Shown: piece after piece, positions 11,944-24,600 of the stretch | Position numbering within the stretch: the first letter of the stretch is position 1 | Layout of the letters: each line of letters starts with the position of its first letter | Assembly: GCA_003194525.1 (NCBI GenBank) | Contig: NBIV01000263.1 | Span: 78,546 to 142,545 of the forward strand | Direction: 5' to 3' | Origin: Gracilariopsis chorda | Lineage: Eukaryota > Rhodophyta > Florideophyceae > Gracilariales > Gracilariaceae | DNA length: 64,000 nt | Translations under genes and position numbers: made by a program | The notes under the pieces: model-generated | Seen by the model: only the letters and a program-made list of their open reading frames with translations | What the model was told of the DNA's origin: nothing | The model's database searches: none

Positions 11944-12262
11944 ATTATGGGAAAGTGTCCCAAAAATTCGGAAAATGGGGGTGTTGAAAATAGCCCGTAT
12001 TCGAAATGATAAAATAGTGCGGTTGGCGCCCCTTCCGAGAAGGGTCTCGTAAAGTAAGGGAGGGAATGGTTGCGACTGTTGTACTGTGCCGTCGTGGGCT
12101 GTTGACTCAGGGCTTTGCGTGAGTCCATCCGCCACCGCGTAAGGGTTAGTAAAGCGTGTTCTAAGCACGCTACGCGTTATCGTTTCATCGCTCGAAACAT
12201 TCCGCCATACGTCTGCGCCTATCCTCAAGCGTTTCTGTTCTGGAATAACTCCACACACGAGC

Positions 12263-14068
12263 ATGTCGTCATCAGCAATCGTGCCAGGGGCGTCAGTGTC
12301 TCTGCTTCTGGCGAACGAAGATGTCGTTGGGATCGCTACAGTGTTTGAGGCCGAAGGGGAGTTTCGCCGCACTCTCCACGGACATCCATTGTCTGCCTGT
12401 GCGAAACCCTGGGAGGATCTGGTTGTGGTGATCAAAATCACCATGATAGAGAACAAAATGGAGGCCTATCCATACCCGTTTAAAGGAACCGAACCCCCTC
12501 CGAAGCATTTATCCGGGATGACGTTTTATGGAATGTATGCTTGGGACCTGAAGCTAATGCGCCCCCGAGTACTCCCTGGACCTTCTCCTCGTTCAACAGG
12601 GGCGTCCGGTACAAGCAGCCGAAGTCAGGAGCGCTCTACAGCGATTGCCCGAGGAATTCGCTCGACGACACAGTCCCCCCGAAGCCGACGGGTACCTACC
12701 ATATCGCGCAACACACGTCTGTCCAATACCGTTCCGCTGCCCGGCTCAGAAGCCACAACGCCAAGCGAACGGAGGATGGTTGGCTACGGTTCTACCCTTC
12801 ACCTACCGCCCATGAGGGCTAGTGTCAAGAACACATCAAGCGTTCGAACACCATCAGGGGACGCGGTTGTATCCGCTAAGAATTTGGTGCCTCACAAGAG
12901 CCAGGCGTCCGGCTCTTTATCCGGCGTGGGTACTGGTGAGGGTGGGAAGTCTACGGAAGATGCAGGTGCTGTATCTGAAGATCATACACCCATTCCTGTT
13001 GCCGAGTCTGTTGCGGAGGAAGGTAGGGGGAGTGTGAAGGTAGCCCGCGATTTGGGTAGTGACTCGGAAGAAGTTCAGATTGTGTCTGAAGTTCTGGGTC
13101 AGTCGAATGATAGGACGCTGTATAGTGAGGACGATGTGGTTGAACCTGTTCAGGTGGACACACAGTTTTCGAAGGAAACCATTCGTCTGCAGGACTACAA
13201 AGCCCAGATACTCGTTGTGGATCTGGATTTAATACGACTACCAGAACTCAGTCCTCGTGGAATCGAAGAAGAGCATGCCCAGAGCCTGGACAATGAGCTC
13301 GAGCGAAAGGGTTTGTTGGAGTCGGCGGGGTTGATGAGTGTAACCATTCGGATGAACGGGCGACCTTTGGAAGCAGGTGTTCAGAATGGGCGCATAATTG
13401 TATCTCCAGACCTCGTCGATGGACGACATCGTCGACTTGCCATTTTCAGGAGGAGGATCAAGGAAACAAGGTGGTATGCGGTGCTGAAATCGCTTCGAGT
13501 TCTCAGCTGGTAGAGACCGGACAAGAAGGACCTGACGTCACATGAGATTGTGGAAATTGGAGTTCTTCTGAATGATACTGCATTGTCTGTACTGAGAATG
13601 CGGTTTTCGGACCGCATTCACTCAGTAGTGAGTATCATTAACTCTCTTCATGTGGACTTGGACGTGGTTGTTGGGGAGCTGACCGTTGGGATGGTAATTG
13701 GAGCCCTTCAAAACTCTGCAGTAACCAAGAAGATTGAAGAAAGACAGCTGCGTCGCATATCAGAAATTGCGCTCAAGCTTGCTAACAATCCTATGTTGGT
13801 GGATGTTTTCGAGCGGGTTTGTGCGCCATATTAGAATGTGGGTATCACGCACATGTCCTCAGACAAGCTGTTAAGGATGGAACCGCTGGAGTTTACTTTT
13901 GCGATGAACTGCTTGATGTTCTACGTCGGTCCCAAGGGCCCCTCTATCCGAGTTGGGTTCGAAATGGTACGATCTTACTTCTACAGCAGTGTTTTACAAT
14001 TCCTGGAAGACATGAAGCGAATGGCACTGTTTGAGGTGGAAATGGAGTCGTTGACTTCGATTTCGTAA
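12263..14068 (+). pseudogene. ParB-like 'DGRHRR' family protein, copy A (truncated, two in-frame TAG)
   Basis: ATG at 12263. Residues 1-100 match copy B downstream (LHGHPL, PYPFKG, YAWDLKLM against LHGHSL, PYTFKG, YAWDVAMM). A variable Ser/Glu-rich linker follows, then a ParB-like segment VVDLDLIRLPEL ... VSPDLVDGRHRRLAIF. The frame meets TAG at 13511-13513, continues in register, meets TAG at 13832-13834, and ends with TAA at 14066-14068. Both stops fall opposite sense codons in copy B without a length change, so they are nonsense mutations, not introns. The C-terminal half of copy B is missing. ParB-like folds bind DNA or nucleotides; the role of this family is unknown to me. Confidence 0.65.
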
Positions 14069-14185
14069 GCAGCAGGCGCCTGTGCCTCAACGCGAAGGAA
14101 AGCCTCGATACGCTTCGATCCAAGTGCGCACGAATACGAAAGCGGAAACCGAATTGAACACTCAAGCAAAGTTTAAAACCCCTTA

Positions 14186-17100
14186 ATGTCCCGGGAGCCG
14201 GTCGGGAATCCCCGCAAGGGCTCACCTCTTCTTTCTGGAGGGGATGCCGTGCAGTTGTTTATCTCCGATGAGAACGAAAATAGGGTGATGGTGGGCACTG
14301 CAGAGCTAAGAGATGTCGGGGGAAGTGGCGCCGGTGGGAAAGGACTTTGTCGCTCTCTACACGGACATTCTTTACGTCACAGCGCGTTGCAAGAAGAAGA
14401 CCTGGTGGTAATCTGGAAAACAAAAATTCCGAGCTCTGCGAACGCGAAGTACCCCTACACGTTCAAAGGTGCAGAGGAGCCGCCAGGAACACTAAATGAG
14501 ATGGTGTTCGCTGGTTTGTATGCGTGGGATGTGGCAATGATGGCCCAAATTGGCTGCGTAGGCAATGGAGAACCTGCCGTTCCCTCAAAGATTCCAACTG
14601 GGAATGGAGAGCCTGGAAATATGCCGCACGTGGCGAAACCCTCGAAGGATTGTGCCGAGTATGTTAGAAGAGTGAAGGAAGCCATGGAATCGAAGAACAA
14701 GCCGGTTACCACAGGCATAAAGGAGACGGTAACGGTTGTGGGAAACTCAGATGATGGTCTTGAGGAAGTGGTCAACGGCAGTAAACAAACTCAGACTGCG
14801 TCTGAGGTCGAGTTTGTGGACACAGAGAATGCGCCAGAGGACGTGGATACATCTTTGGGTGGAACCAAGGTTTCTTTTGCCGACTACGACCAATACAGGT
14901 TAACTGTGGATATCGACTTGATTAATATTCCCAAAAAGACTGTTCGCAGTGTGAATGCTCAACATAAGGCAAGCACTATGGAGAAGTACAAGACGTTTGG
15001 TTGGCTTCCGTTAGCGGGATCTATTGCTGTGGAGTTCTTGAACGAAGCAGAGGCGGAAGAAATTATAGAAGACAGCAGAATTGTGGTCCCCGTCATGCTT
15101 ATTGACGGTTTACATCGCGTGCTTGTGTTGATAGACCTCAGGAAAGAAGGCTGGAAATGGGTTGATATCGTAAGTTCTCTGGATGTAGTTGTGTGGAGAC
15201 GAAAAGACCGCAAGAACCTGTCATTGAACGATGTGCTGGGACTCGGAAATCTGCTTAACGAGATGAGCTCAAATGTTCTGAAGATGACATTTGCGGACAA
15301 GCTACACAGTACCGTTTCCTTTATTGGCAATTTGATGGAGGAAAACAGATTGAAGCTCGAGAACATTACCGCGAACCAGATAGCTGGGGCACTGAAAGTC
15401 AGAGAGACTATCGGCAATTACAGCGTGTGACATTTGAGTCGTTACGCGGCCCTTGGTATGAAGTTTATGAAAGATGAAGGACTTTTGAAGTTCTTTGAAG
15501 GGGTGTGGGACGAGGGGCGTTTTCTAACGCTATCGCATGTGTCCGACGAGACCTTATTGGAACTCGAAGATGCTGGATTTCGCTTTGTGATACGTTGCCT
15601 GCAACAGCACTTACGCATGAGAATGACCTCGTCAGAGAAGATGGGTCGTTTCGAAGACACGCGGAAGCATTTCTTCGACTGTGCGATACGAATGTTTAGG
15701 TTTTGTGAGGAACTGGGGAAGAACAAGGGACTGAATCTGGAAGAAGTCTTTAACACCGGGCTCACGTTTGCAAACAGGAAAGTTTCTGTGAATGATTACA
15801 TACAGTCACAGACCGCGAAACTGGAGCTATCCGGACCGATGCGTCGTTGGTCGGGGTTGATAATGTCAAGGGTGAAGAATGTTCGAAAGAGGATTGAAGA
15901 GCATTTCAAGATATCAATGGAATCACCACCTGCAGACTGTGATGTGGTGATAGTTGAACCATCTCACCAGGTACAAGTTGTACCGCGTGAAAAGGGCGTT
16001 CCTCAGGAACCAAGCACATCTTCTGGTTCTGAAAAGAGCCAAACAGACTCTGAGCCACGTGTTCTGAGACAGAGCACGCGCAGTAGAAGAGCGACCCAAC
16101 AGCCCACGTTGGACCGTGATGGACAGGTTACGAAGAGCAAGAACAAGAGGAGAAAGAAGAGCAACATCGAAGTCTTCAGTACACATAATGATGAAACTGC
16201 GCTACCATCCAAAATGAAGAAGACTGTGAGTACACCGTCTGGACGTATATCGACAGAGGTCATCAACATGTTGAGAAGTATGACAAGGAGGCAATTGACG
16301 AACTTCTTGAAAGAGCAGTCCATTCTTGTCCTTTCATCGAGCGAAGATGAAGGGGAAGAAGTGGGGACCTGTTTTGTGGAGGACGCAGAGAAGGATTTAG
16401 AAGAAGGTTGGCGAAGGTTTGAAGATATTAATCCACGGAATGTTCCGAAAGGGCTAAAAAAACCACGAGACTACACTGCAGGTGCGAATATGTCGTGGGT
16501 TTACTTAGTCAATGCGCTGCCAAGTGAATGGCCAGGGAGAGCGAATGCGGTGAAACATCAGCACCTATGGATGCAGATGGTTCACCTCCACAAGGACCAC
16601 AGGGCAGGGTGTCTGAGTGTGGAAGAATTGAGAGGTGTGCACCATGCGGTGTACTGGCGGGCTGCCTATGCCATGCACAAGGAGCTGGGCTCTACAACCA
16701 AACCCGTTCTTGGGGTAATTCTACCAAAAAGTGGAAAGCCTTCGAATGAAGAGGAAGCACTGTGGATGGTGGCGATGGAGAGGGATGAATTGGCCCGAGA
16801 GTACTTTGCTATGAAGAGAATAGAGCTTATGGAGAAAGGGTTTTGTGTCCTGGACAACTTTGCAACGAACGATGGGATGGTATATGAGGCGAAGAAGAGG
16901 GGTGTCACTGTGGATGAAGATGTGACAGAAAGCTTACTAAAGTTCTTTCAGGAGGACTTTATGAAGCAACCAGACCTAATCGCCGAAGAAAATAGGACGA
17001 AATGGAATCCCATTATCAATGCTGGTGAAGCCAAAGACGCTGCCGATAGAATGAAGGGTGTGGGGCGATACATTACGACGAAAAACGGTACCGTTGATGC

Positions 17101-17846
17101 GGTTGAAAGGGATGAAAACAATCTATTGATTGTCAGGAAGAGGGCGATGCTGGATGTCCGGTTTGTGCAGATTGCAGCCGCTCATCGGTTATGCAACAAC
17201 ATGGCAGGAAAGAAGAAAATGTATGCACCGCAAACTGGTGGTCGTGTGCTCTGTACCGGAGAAGGTTGCCCGAGGCAAATGCTGCACACTGATTTCAGAG
17301 GGCTTATATCTAGGGAGAGGGAAGCTGGAGATATCCCAGGGTTTTTCATGATGGCCTCTTGGGGTAGTTCTTTTATGTTATGGGTTTGTGAGAGGTCACA
17401 TAACATGTATGTGACTGATGACAAAAGCTTGAAGCGATTGTCTCAGACCATGCTTGTGAAGAAGTTCAGAACTCTGCCGTACTCTATATTGGGACGTCTT
17501 TCATGCTGGAGCGGCATACGACGATTCTCTGGTTAAGGAACATTGTTTCAGGTACCATATGTACCTCGTTCCGGAGGGCTATAAGCTACCAGAAGCGGTG
17601 CATAGACAGCCTGCATTTCGGCCAATGTTTGAGGAGGAGGACTGTGGTATGAGAGATGATCCGAACGATAGGATGGGTTTTGAGGAAGATCTGGAAGAGT
17701 CAAGCGACGATGAGCAGATGGAAGACGTGGTGTATGGAGAAGAGGACTACCAAGAAAAAGAAAATGCGAAGGTATTAAGGGGCAATGAAGATAACATAGA
17801 CGAAGACTGCGATGAAAATGCTCTGTATTTGGATGATCAAGATTAA
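14186..17846 (+). pseudogene. ParB-like plus 2OG-Fe(II) oxygenase-like protein, copy B (one in-frame TGA, one frameshift)
   Basis: About 1200 codons from ATG 14186. The N-terminal domain is shared with copy A, followed by a ParB-like segment VDIDLINIPKKT ... VPVMLIDGLHRVLVLIDL. TGA at 15428-15430 lies opposite an Arg codon of copy A at identical spacing, and the frame continues to 17536. The later part has a basic hinge (KSKNKRRKKS), an acidic SSSEDEGEE patch and a conserved-looking domain with GGRVLCTGEGCPRQMLHTDF, whose H-x-D resembles the iron site of 2OG oxygenases. Near 17480-17492 the frame shifts and reads DVFHAGAAYDDSLVKEHCF, which supplies the expected distal His and a basic residue. 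An acidic tail ends at 17846. If functional it would be an oxygenase attached to a DNA-binding-type module. The oxygenase call rests on motif spacing only. Confidence 0.6.
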
Positions 17847-19678
17847 GTAGTTTTGAGAGGTTTTTGGTATCTCATATACTACACATTAAGACAAAGCAAG
17901 TGCTGGACTTTGGTTCGAATTTTCTATTGACGACAATGGAAAACGTTGTGATCTTTGACTTAAGAGAGGGTCTTGAAGGCACCGAACGGGCACAGATACT
18001 TGTAGTTGATTGCAATCATGTCAATGAGGAGAAAAAGGCAGGGTTGCTGAAGTCAGTAAAAGCTTGTTTTAAGCGTTCTATCACTTAAATGGACAGGTAA
18101 TTGCCAGAGACCAGGTTATGGTTTTCAATCTGCACGGAGGCCGTTTGGTACGAGTAGTGTGATCTTCTGTTGAATTAAGTTGAGATAATTAGCTTTTCAA
18201 CGACAAAACGCTAGTCATAGGGTAACGTTAAGAAAGTTGAAGTGTTATTTTCATTTACAAACGAACCAGGAACAAAAGACAACTTCATGACACCCAAACC
18301 ACTGTGACTTGACTTCGTTTCGATGCTTTCCCTGTTCTGTACACAGCATGAAATCCTCAAGTAGAGCGATAGCTATCGAAACGAAAACCGTATTCTACAG
18401 CACGCTCACAATAAAGCAAACAGTATACTGTATCCACTCCTCGCCCTTTCTCTTTCCCAACTTCTCATTCTGTCCGATCTTACTTTCGCATAATGCCTCC
18501 AACAACTAGGACTCGCAAATCAGAGCTTGCTCGTCTCAAAAGAGGTATTTTAAGCGTATGAAGCCAGTCTACACACAGTTGATGCAATGCGAATAGCGAA
18601 GCTCAAGAAGACTACATCTTGTACCGCTACAAAAATCCAGAAGTCTTCCTGAAATCGTTTGGCAAACATAAACAATATCACTTTCCCCAATAAAATGAAG
18701 CTTAAGAAACTCTTAGAGGCAATCTGATCCATCGCCATGCGGACCGAGGACACCTCATGGTAAACAGGATGTATTCGACGTAGTTGTACAATATTTCCCT
18801 TAAACTGGAGATTCAGCGCCCTCTAGCAGTTCGGCGTGCCATTGCCAAGCGCACAACATGTAATGGAGCCGCTGGCGAACAGTGGATCGATTTGTCAGGA
18901 ACGGAAGAAGTAAGAAGCATCAAATCTATAAGTAAACGTTGTTCTTTGTTTCTGATTCTTCTTCAAAGTATAGGGGAAGACATTTATTTTGTTAAAGCAT
19001 GAAGAGGATTGGGAAACGCCGCGTAACCTTGTTCAAATTTACCTATTCTTCCCGAACTCTTATGCCGTGCAAGCCGAGACAAAGAGCTGACCAACGAGGT
19101 GTCTTAGATCTAACGGCCTTGAGGGTTGTTTAAGATATGCAGTAGTTGCGTAAATACCTAAATAATGTGAAAGCTGTCGATCAAAACCAGCGCATACGTC
19201 TGGCATCCGTAAAAACACTAGATCCTCTTATTTTATTGTCTTCCTTCTCTGGTTTGCTAATTTAATGGTTCTTCCTAGACGTTATCTCTCCGGAAGAGTT
19301 TGCACGTTTCTCGGATGTTGTGCCAAATTTTTGCCTCGTCCTCAACTCCGCCATTCTGTCGATTCTGAAGCGAGGGATACTCTCGATTTTCATTGGATTG
19401 AGTTTTATCGATCCATGAATGTGAACCGGATAAAGGGACCGGAAGCTGTAACCATGAGGTTCGTAGTATTTGGAACCGGAAGGAAGATACTACAGATAGT
19501 GCAGCAAAAATAAAATCTGTCATAGAAGTACCTTTTAAAACCTGTGAAACCGCAAAGCATTACAATGAAGGCAATGGAGATGGCATTTTCTCTTGTGGAG
19601 CTCTTTACATGAATCTGAAGACCTTGCTGCTACGCCAAACACGTTTATGCAGCTATTTGAAAGAAAAAGGTTTCAGAT
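17847..19678. other. Gene-poor stretch
   Basis: No supported gene. Short frames only: 17864-18088 (74 codons, no recognisable motif), a short ATG frame at 18493 followed at about 18542 by an AGGTATTT that could be a 5' splice site, and an 82-codon frame at 19265. No clear repeats seen. Confidence 0.5.
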
Positions 19679-20950
19679 CTATGGAGAACCGCTCTTAGTC
19701 ATTTCTACTATTGTGGAAAGCTGCTCCTCTGGATATTGTGAGGTTAATGATTGTTCACAGAGCATGTGAAAATCTAATCCTATTAGAAGGTTTTCAGTTG
19801 CCTGCAATGTCAATTCGTTGGTCGTAATCCGATCGATCGTCAACGGGTCATGTGCACAAAAATCCTCGGAAGTATTTCTGATAGGACCATAAGTAACTGC
19901 TCTATACGCAGAGCTAGGTATGACGAAAAGCTCGATATCTTCAAGCATTCCATTGAAACCCCACGTGTTGAGGGTGTCACGAATCTTCATTTCTTTTACA
20001 TCAACAACCATTGGAAGTTTCACAAAGATTTTGATGTGTTCTGAAGGATGTATCGAAGCCAGAAAACGACCTGATTGCTCTTGAGACATGGATTTTTGGT
20101 TTTCATACCTTTTTATACATCCAAAATATACTTTTCCATTGAACGGGAGAGTTACTTTCTTGTACGCATAGTCATCCTCCCTTTTCCATCGCTTCGTAAC
20201 CTGCGAGATATGAACAGGTAGCCACCCGGTCTTTGCTGGGTTTACTTCGTAGCAGAGTTCCTGTATATTCGTATCATGGCTGCCCTTGACAAGAGTGTCA
20301 AGCCAAGAGATTATACTGCAGGGCTTTGGCGATGGCACCCAACCATAGAGATTGTTTCCATCGTTAGAGGCTTGTGCTGATACGTTCTGTCGCAGACAAT
20401 GAACAGCACGGTCAATTCTGGAGCTTGTGGCGCTTTCATGTGAGGTTAAGAACGAACAGATGAGGAAGGTTTGCACAGAGTAGTACATGATTAGACCTCC
20501 GAGCCATTGCTCATAGCACCGAACTTTGCTCATAGAAACAAACTCCACCTGCTGATATCGAAGAACCGGAATCGTTTTCAGTTTCTCGTCATATTCCCAA
20601 CATGCAACAACGATAAATGGATCGCTGTTTTCATGCTTTGAGAGGAAGCAGGAAGAGGAAGTTCTGTCAAACTGAAAGCAAATACCATCGCCGGACCTTT
20701 TGAGGTACCCTAATTTATGAAATTCTATTTCCGAATTGAAGAGTAGCATACTAGGGTATTTTTGACTCGAAGAGTATAGCGGAAGATCGTTTCTCATAGT
20801 AACGAACGGCGGGATTGCTTCCGTCTCCACACTGCGGGGGTCTGTGTATGATATCAGTATCGCAGGCATACTGGTACCCTTCGAGGAATGAACAGTACAC
20901 AGCATGAAAAAGGATATTGCGCAGCAGTGAAAAGAGAATACCAATCGCAA
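19679..20950 (-). CDS. Hypothetical protein, about 420 aa
   Basis: One uninterrupted minus frame of 423 codons. The first possible start gives a hydrophobic N-terminus (FSFHCCAISFFMLCTVHSS) that could be a signal peptide. Internal Met residues at MLCTVHSS or MPAILISYTD are alternative starts, in which case the protein would be soluble. Many aromatic and Cys residues, with segments such as GWVPSPKPCSIISWLDTLV and GKVYFGCIKRYE. No domain recognised. It lies convergent with the ParB-family gene on the left and divergent from the long unknown gene on the right. The intact length argues for a real gene, unlike the broken frames around it. Confidence 0.55.
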   Translation of the reverse strand: MRLVFSFHCCAISFFMLCTVHSSKGTSMPAILISYTDPRSVETEAIPPFVTMRNDLPLYSSSQKYPSMLLFNSEIEFHKLGYLKRSGDGICFQFDRTSSSCFLSKHENSDPFIVVACWEYDEKLKTIPVLRYQQVEFVSMSKVRCYEQWLGGLIMYYSVQTFLICSFLTSHESATSSRIDRAVHCLRQNVSAQASNDGNNLYGWVPSPKPCSIISWLDTLVKGSHDTNIQELCYEVNPAKTGWLPVHISQVTKRWKREDDYAYKKVTLPFNGKVYFGCIKRYENQKSMSQEQSGRFLASIHPSEHIKIFVKLPMVVDVKEMKIRDTLNTWGFNGMLEDIELFVIPSSAYRAVTYGPIRNTSEDFCAHDPLTIDRITTNELTLQATENLLIGLDFHMLCEQSLTSQYPEEQLSTIVEMTKSGSP

Positions 20951-20964
20951 AAGGGGTTTTCAGA

Positions 20965-21219
20965 GGTTTACGATGATGGCGTTTGACGAGACTTGTACTT
21001 TTGAACCAATGCGACCTAAAAGCAAGTCTTGAGCGGGGTAACCTTCGCACACGTGTTTGGGCTCTAATTGCCAAACCACGTGTACACTTGTGACCCTGCG
21101 TCGTGCATGTGAATGCAGGGCGTGTGAACCGTGTAGGTTTACGATGATTGCGTTTGACGATATCCAGAGCAAGAACTCTAGTTTGAACCAAAGCGATCTA
21201 AAAGCGAGCTCTGGGCGGG
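20965..21219. repeat. Direct repeat of about 80 bp, two copies
   Basis: Copies at 20965-21041 and 21136-21219 share GGTTTACGATGAT, GCGTTTGACGA, TTGAACCAA and a CTAAAAGC..GCGGG end, 171 bp apart. Between and beside them stand GCCAAACCACGTGT-like strings, again near 21365. They fill much of the 650-bp gap between the 420-aa gene and the long unknown gene. Confidence 0.6.
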
Positions 21220-21604
21220 TTTTCTGAATGGGATTCTCTACTGATATATGAAGGTGATTCGTACTGGTAGAATTCCCTAAAATCCTGCACACTCACTGCT
21301 GCAGTACTGGGTGATGCCCTGAATCTATCAAACTTTACATGTGTGCAACCTGTACTGGCCTCTTTAGCCAAGCCACGTGTTTCTTGTTTGTGATGTGTTG
21401 TATCCTTACTGTATGCGAGATCAATGTTAGTTCTCTCCTAGCCTCACAAATCACCACTCGCCAACATGAGGGTTCACGAACACCTGGTGTATTTCTGCAC
21501 TCTTGTTTCTACGTTTAACAAAACCAATATTAATATATATATATGTATTGGTTTTGTTACTTTTTGTGTATATATATATCTCTAACGCCCAGAAATCTAT
21601 TTCC

Positions 21605-24600
21605 ATGGAAGCCACGGCACCTCATCACGACTTCACCTCATCACGACTTCACCTATGCGCAGCTTTTAATACCCAAGGTACCTTTGATACAATGTTGCTA
21701 GCGGCACTTCAATCTGTTGGCATTGAAATTCCATGTACAGTACATGGAGGTCCTTGTCAGGACTGTATGCGGGTGATTGAAAACTGCTCTTCTTCTGGCG
21801 ACGTATTGCAACAGTGGGAACTAATGAGAGAGATATACTCGTCTTCCAACTGCAGACCTGGGAAAGAAATTCTTCGTCAATCCTCTGGCTCGATTATAGA
21901 ATTAAGAGCATGCTGGGATTGCTTAACAGATCCCCTCGCTCACGTTAACGAGGGCTCAACAAAGGTGAAGTTCAAACCGTTTCCGAGCATCCTCGAACGT
22001 GCAGATTGCAGCTTTCCGGGGTACGATGAGCCGTCCGTTCCTTGTGTATATCACCAACTCTCAGTGCCTCTTCGGTGCATTGGAGAGATTCCAATGCTTT
22101 GTTTAGTCCGTATATCAGAAGTTGTTGAATCGTCTCAACTGTACCCTTTGACAATACAAGAATTATCTCCCTCAAAGTACCGGGTCGGGATCGATATACA
22201 AGATTCGTTCCAAGGCCTTGGTGTGTTCCTTTCAAACCCCTGTTATCCCCGCTTAAGGAATATATACTTCTCAGATACTGTATCGGACTATACAGGTGAT
22301 GTGCGTTTAGTGAAAATATCTCACAAGCGCCAAAGAACACCTGAAATGTACTCGTTGGAAGAAGTTGCAAGTGGAAAGCCTTTTGCTACAGATGACGGTA
22401 CCTTAGCGCTCGCTAGAAGCATTTTCTTTGGAGCATCTGAGATAAATCTTAACTATGCTCCAATAGTTGTACCAAAAAATAGGTCGACTTCCGCATTCGA
22501 AGAACTTCCCAAGGATGACGGTGAAAGCATTTCAATCGAAGAAGATGGGGACAATCAGGGCGACGGCGGGGATGATCTGCAGCCTGTTGAGGTACCATGG
22601 GAACATCTTCTGAACACATCTTCCGAGGAGAGCGAACATCGCCAAGAGAGTGATAGCCAATTCAAACCGGAAGATGTTGAGATTGGAGAATAACGTTATT
22701 TACAGGAACTAATTGGTCACATTATCAGCCTTCAGAATGAAGTCAAAGACATTTCAAAGTTATCACTTCCGATCTTGTTCGCTTCTAGACAAGAAATGCT
22801 CCGGCATCTTTCTGAAGAAGACGTTGAGCACAGCACAGTTCCAAGAATATGGACAAATGTCTTACAAAACACGATAACCACCTGGCAGCTTAAATCAGAA
22901 TGTCGTTTGAAGCCGTCGTTTCTAATTGCAGGTGACCTCGCCTCTTCGGAGGAAGGAAAGAATGCTCTAGATTTAAGATCTGCGTCCTTACAATCATCTG
23001 ATTGTTTTGAAAAATTGTTTTGGTCTATTGATGTGGATTCCGTCGATGCGATATCTGTACCACTCGGAGGAACGGTGTTTGGGGTTTGTGAGGCTCGAAT
23101 CCCAAATACGTTTCAACCACACATGATTGCGGCAAGGAGATTTCTCAAGAAGAACAATAATCTTTCCAAAAGTACTTAATACGAATGTACCCAATATCCA
23201 GGAAACTATTTTCTGCAGCAAAGTTTCAGAAGAAGAAGATCCCCGGCAAGGGCAACAGATTCCATTTATGATCCTCTCGCTTTCAAAGTGCTTGACGTCA
23301 AAACCAGCTTTTGCATTGACCCAGTACCAGTATACGCAATCGCTCCTTCTTCTACGGTGGAAATGGTCGTCGGGGAAAGAGGATATTTGTTGCAATTGTT
23401 TTTAAACTCCATGACAGTGTCAGAAGAAAAGCCAACCTTACCATCCAGTGAAAAGCGTGCAATCAGTCATAAGATGCTCTGGTATATGTTTACAGAAGTG
23501 CTGTACATGGCACTCAGACACGTTACAGGCGTTGTGAGCTTCAAAAAGTTTATGACCAGATCACCTTGTTGTGTGGTACCACGACGCTCAAACAAATCCG
23601 AGCATTACACACGAAGAGGGGCGTACGCCATCGAATCTGTTAGCATTTCAATTGGTAATGGACGATTATCACTTGCCTTGAATTATTGCGTCATAATGTT
23701 TAGGGCATTGGAGATGTTTCTAAACATCCCCGCAACTTATAGAGTTCCCCAATACACCAATTCAGAATACTATGACACTCCTCGACATCTATTTCGATAC
23801 TTCGGGGGCTCTCCAAGAGTTAAACAAGTTTTGGAAAACGATATTGATGACCCTGACAATATTCAGTACTTCAGAGATCATGTTTGGAAGGGAAGTATAG
23901 GAAATGGGTTCTTAGACCTTAACGCTGACCCCGACCGGTTTGGGGGATACGGTATGCCTTCCGAACAGTCAAACGAAATGGCCTTTGCAAGAAGGCATCT
24001 TGTGCTTCAAGATCTTTTGATCGTAGCCCCAATTGCGCTACGACTATTCCGCCATGGAATGCACAAAGAGCTTTTGAACAGCGGTGAGGTCACAGACCTA
24101 GAGGTTTGCATAAGGAAAGAACTAGACTCAAGCAGATTGGTTGATTCGGTTGTTGATGGTGGATATACACTGTACGTGAATGATCTTGAAACAAATAAGC
24201 TATCTGTGCATGTGCCAAGGTCCAGCGTTTTGATACCACGTTCCAACCCGTTCATTCCGCTTACCGCGGCCCATCGAACAAACGCCAGTTTAGGAATGAA
24301 GATGTTCTCCTCTCACCTATATCCCTTTTGCACGGGTTTTCAGACTGCGACTTTACAAGTGCGCCAAGACGGGAGAAAACTGGGGCCTCTAATGAAAAAA
24401 GTGAAGGTATACCAAACGACAAGACATATGAATTCAAACAGAGGTGAGACAGCTTACTCCTCACCTTTGTGGTATGAGCTAATCAACAAACTACGTTCTT
24501 CGATGTCCGTATACGCAAGTTTTGTCGCACAGTTACAGTCAGAGAAAGATGGAATGCGGAAGAGTAGTACGAAGCAATTGAAGGAAGATCGCTTTTTTGA

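Noticed and set aside
10540-12128. Many short ORFs and apparent CRISPR-like periodicity
   Set aside because: Repeats are long, palindromic and drifting with related spacers of about 150-200 bp; no cas genes, and the organism is eukaryotic.
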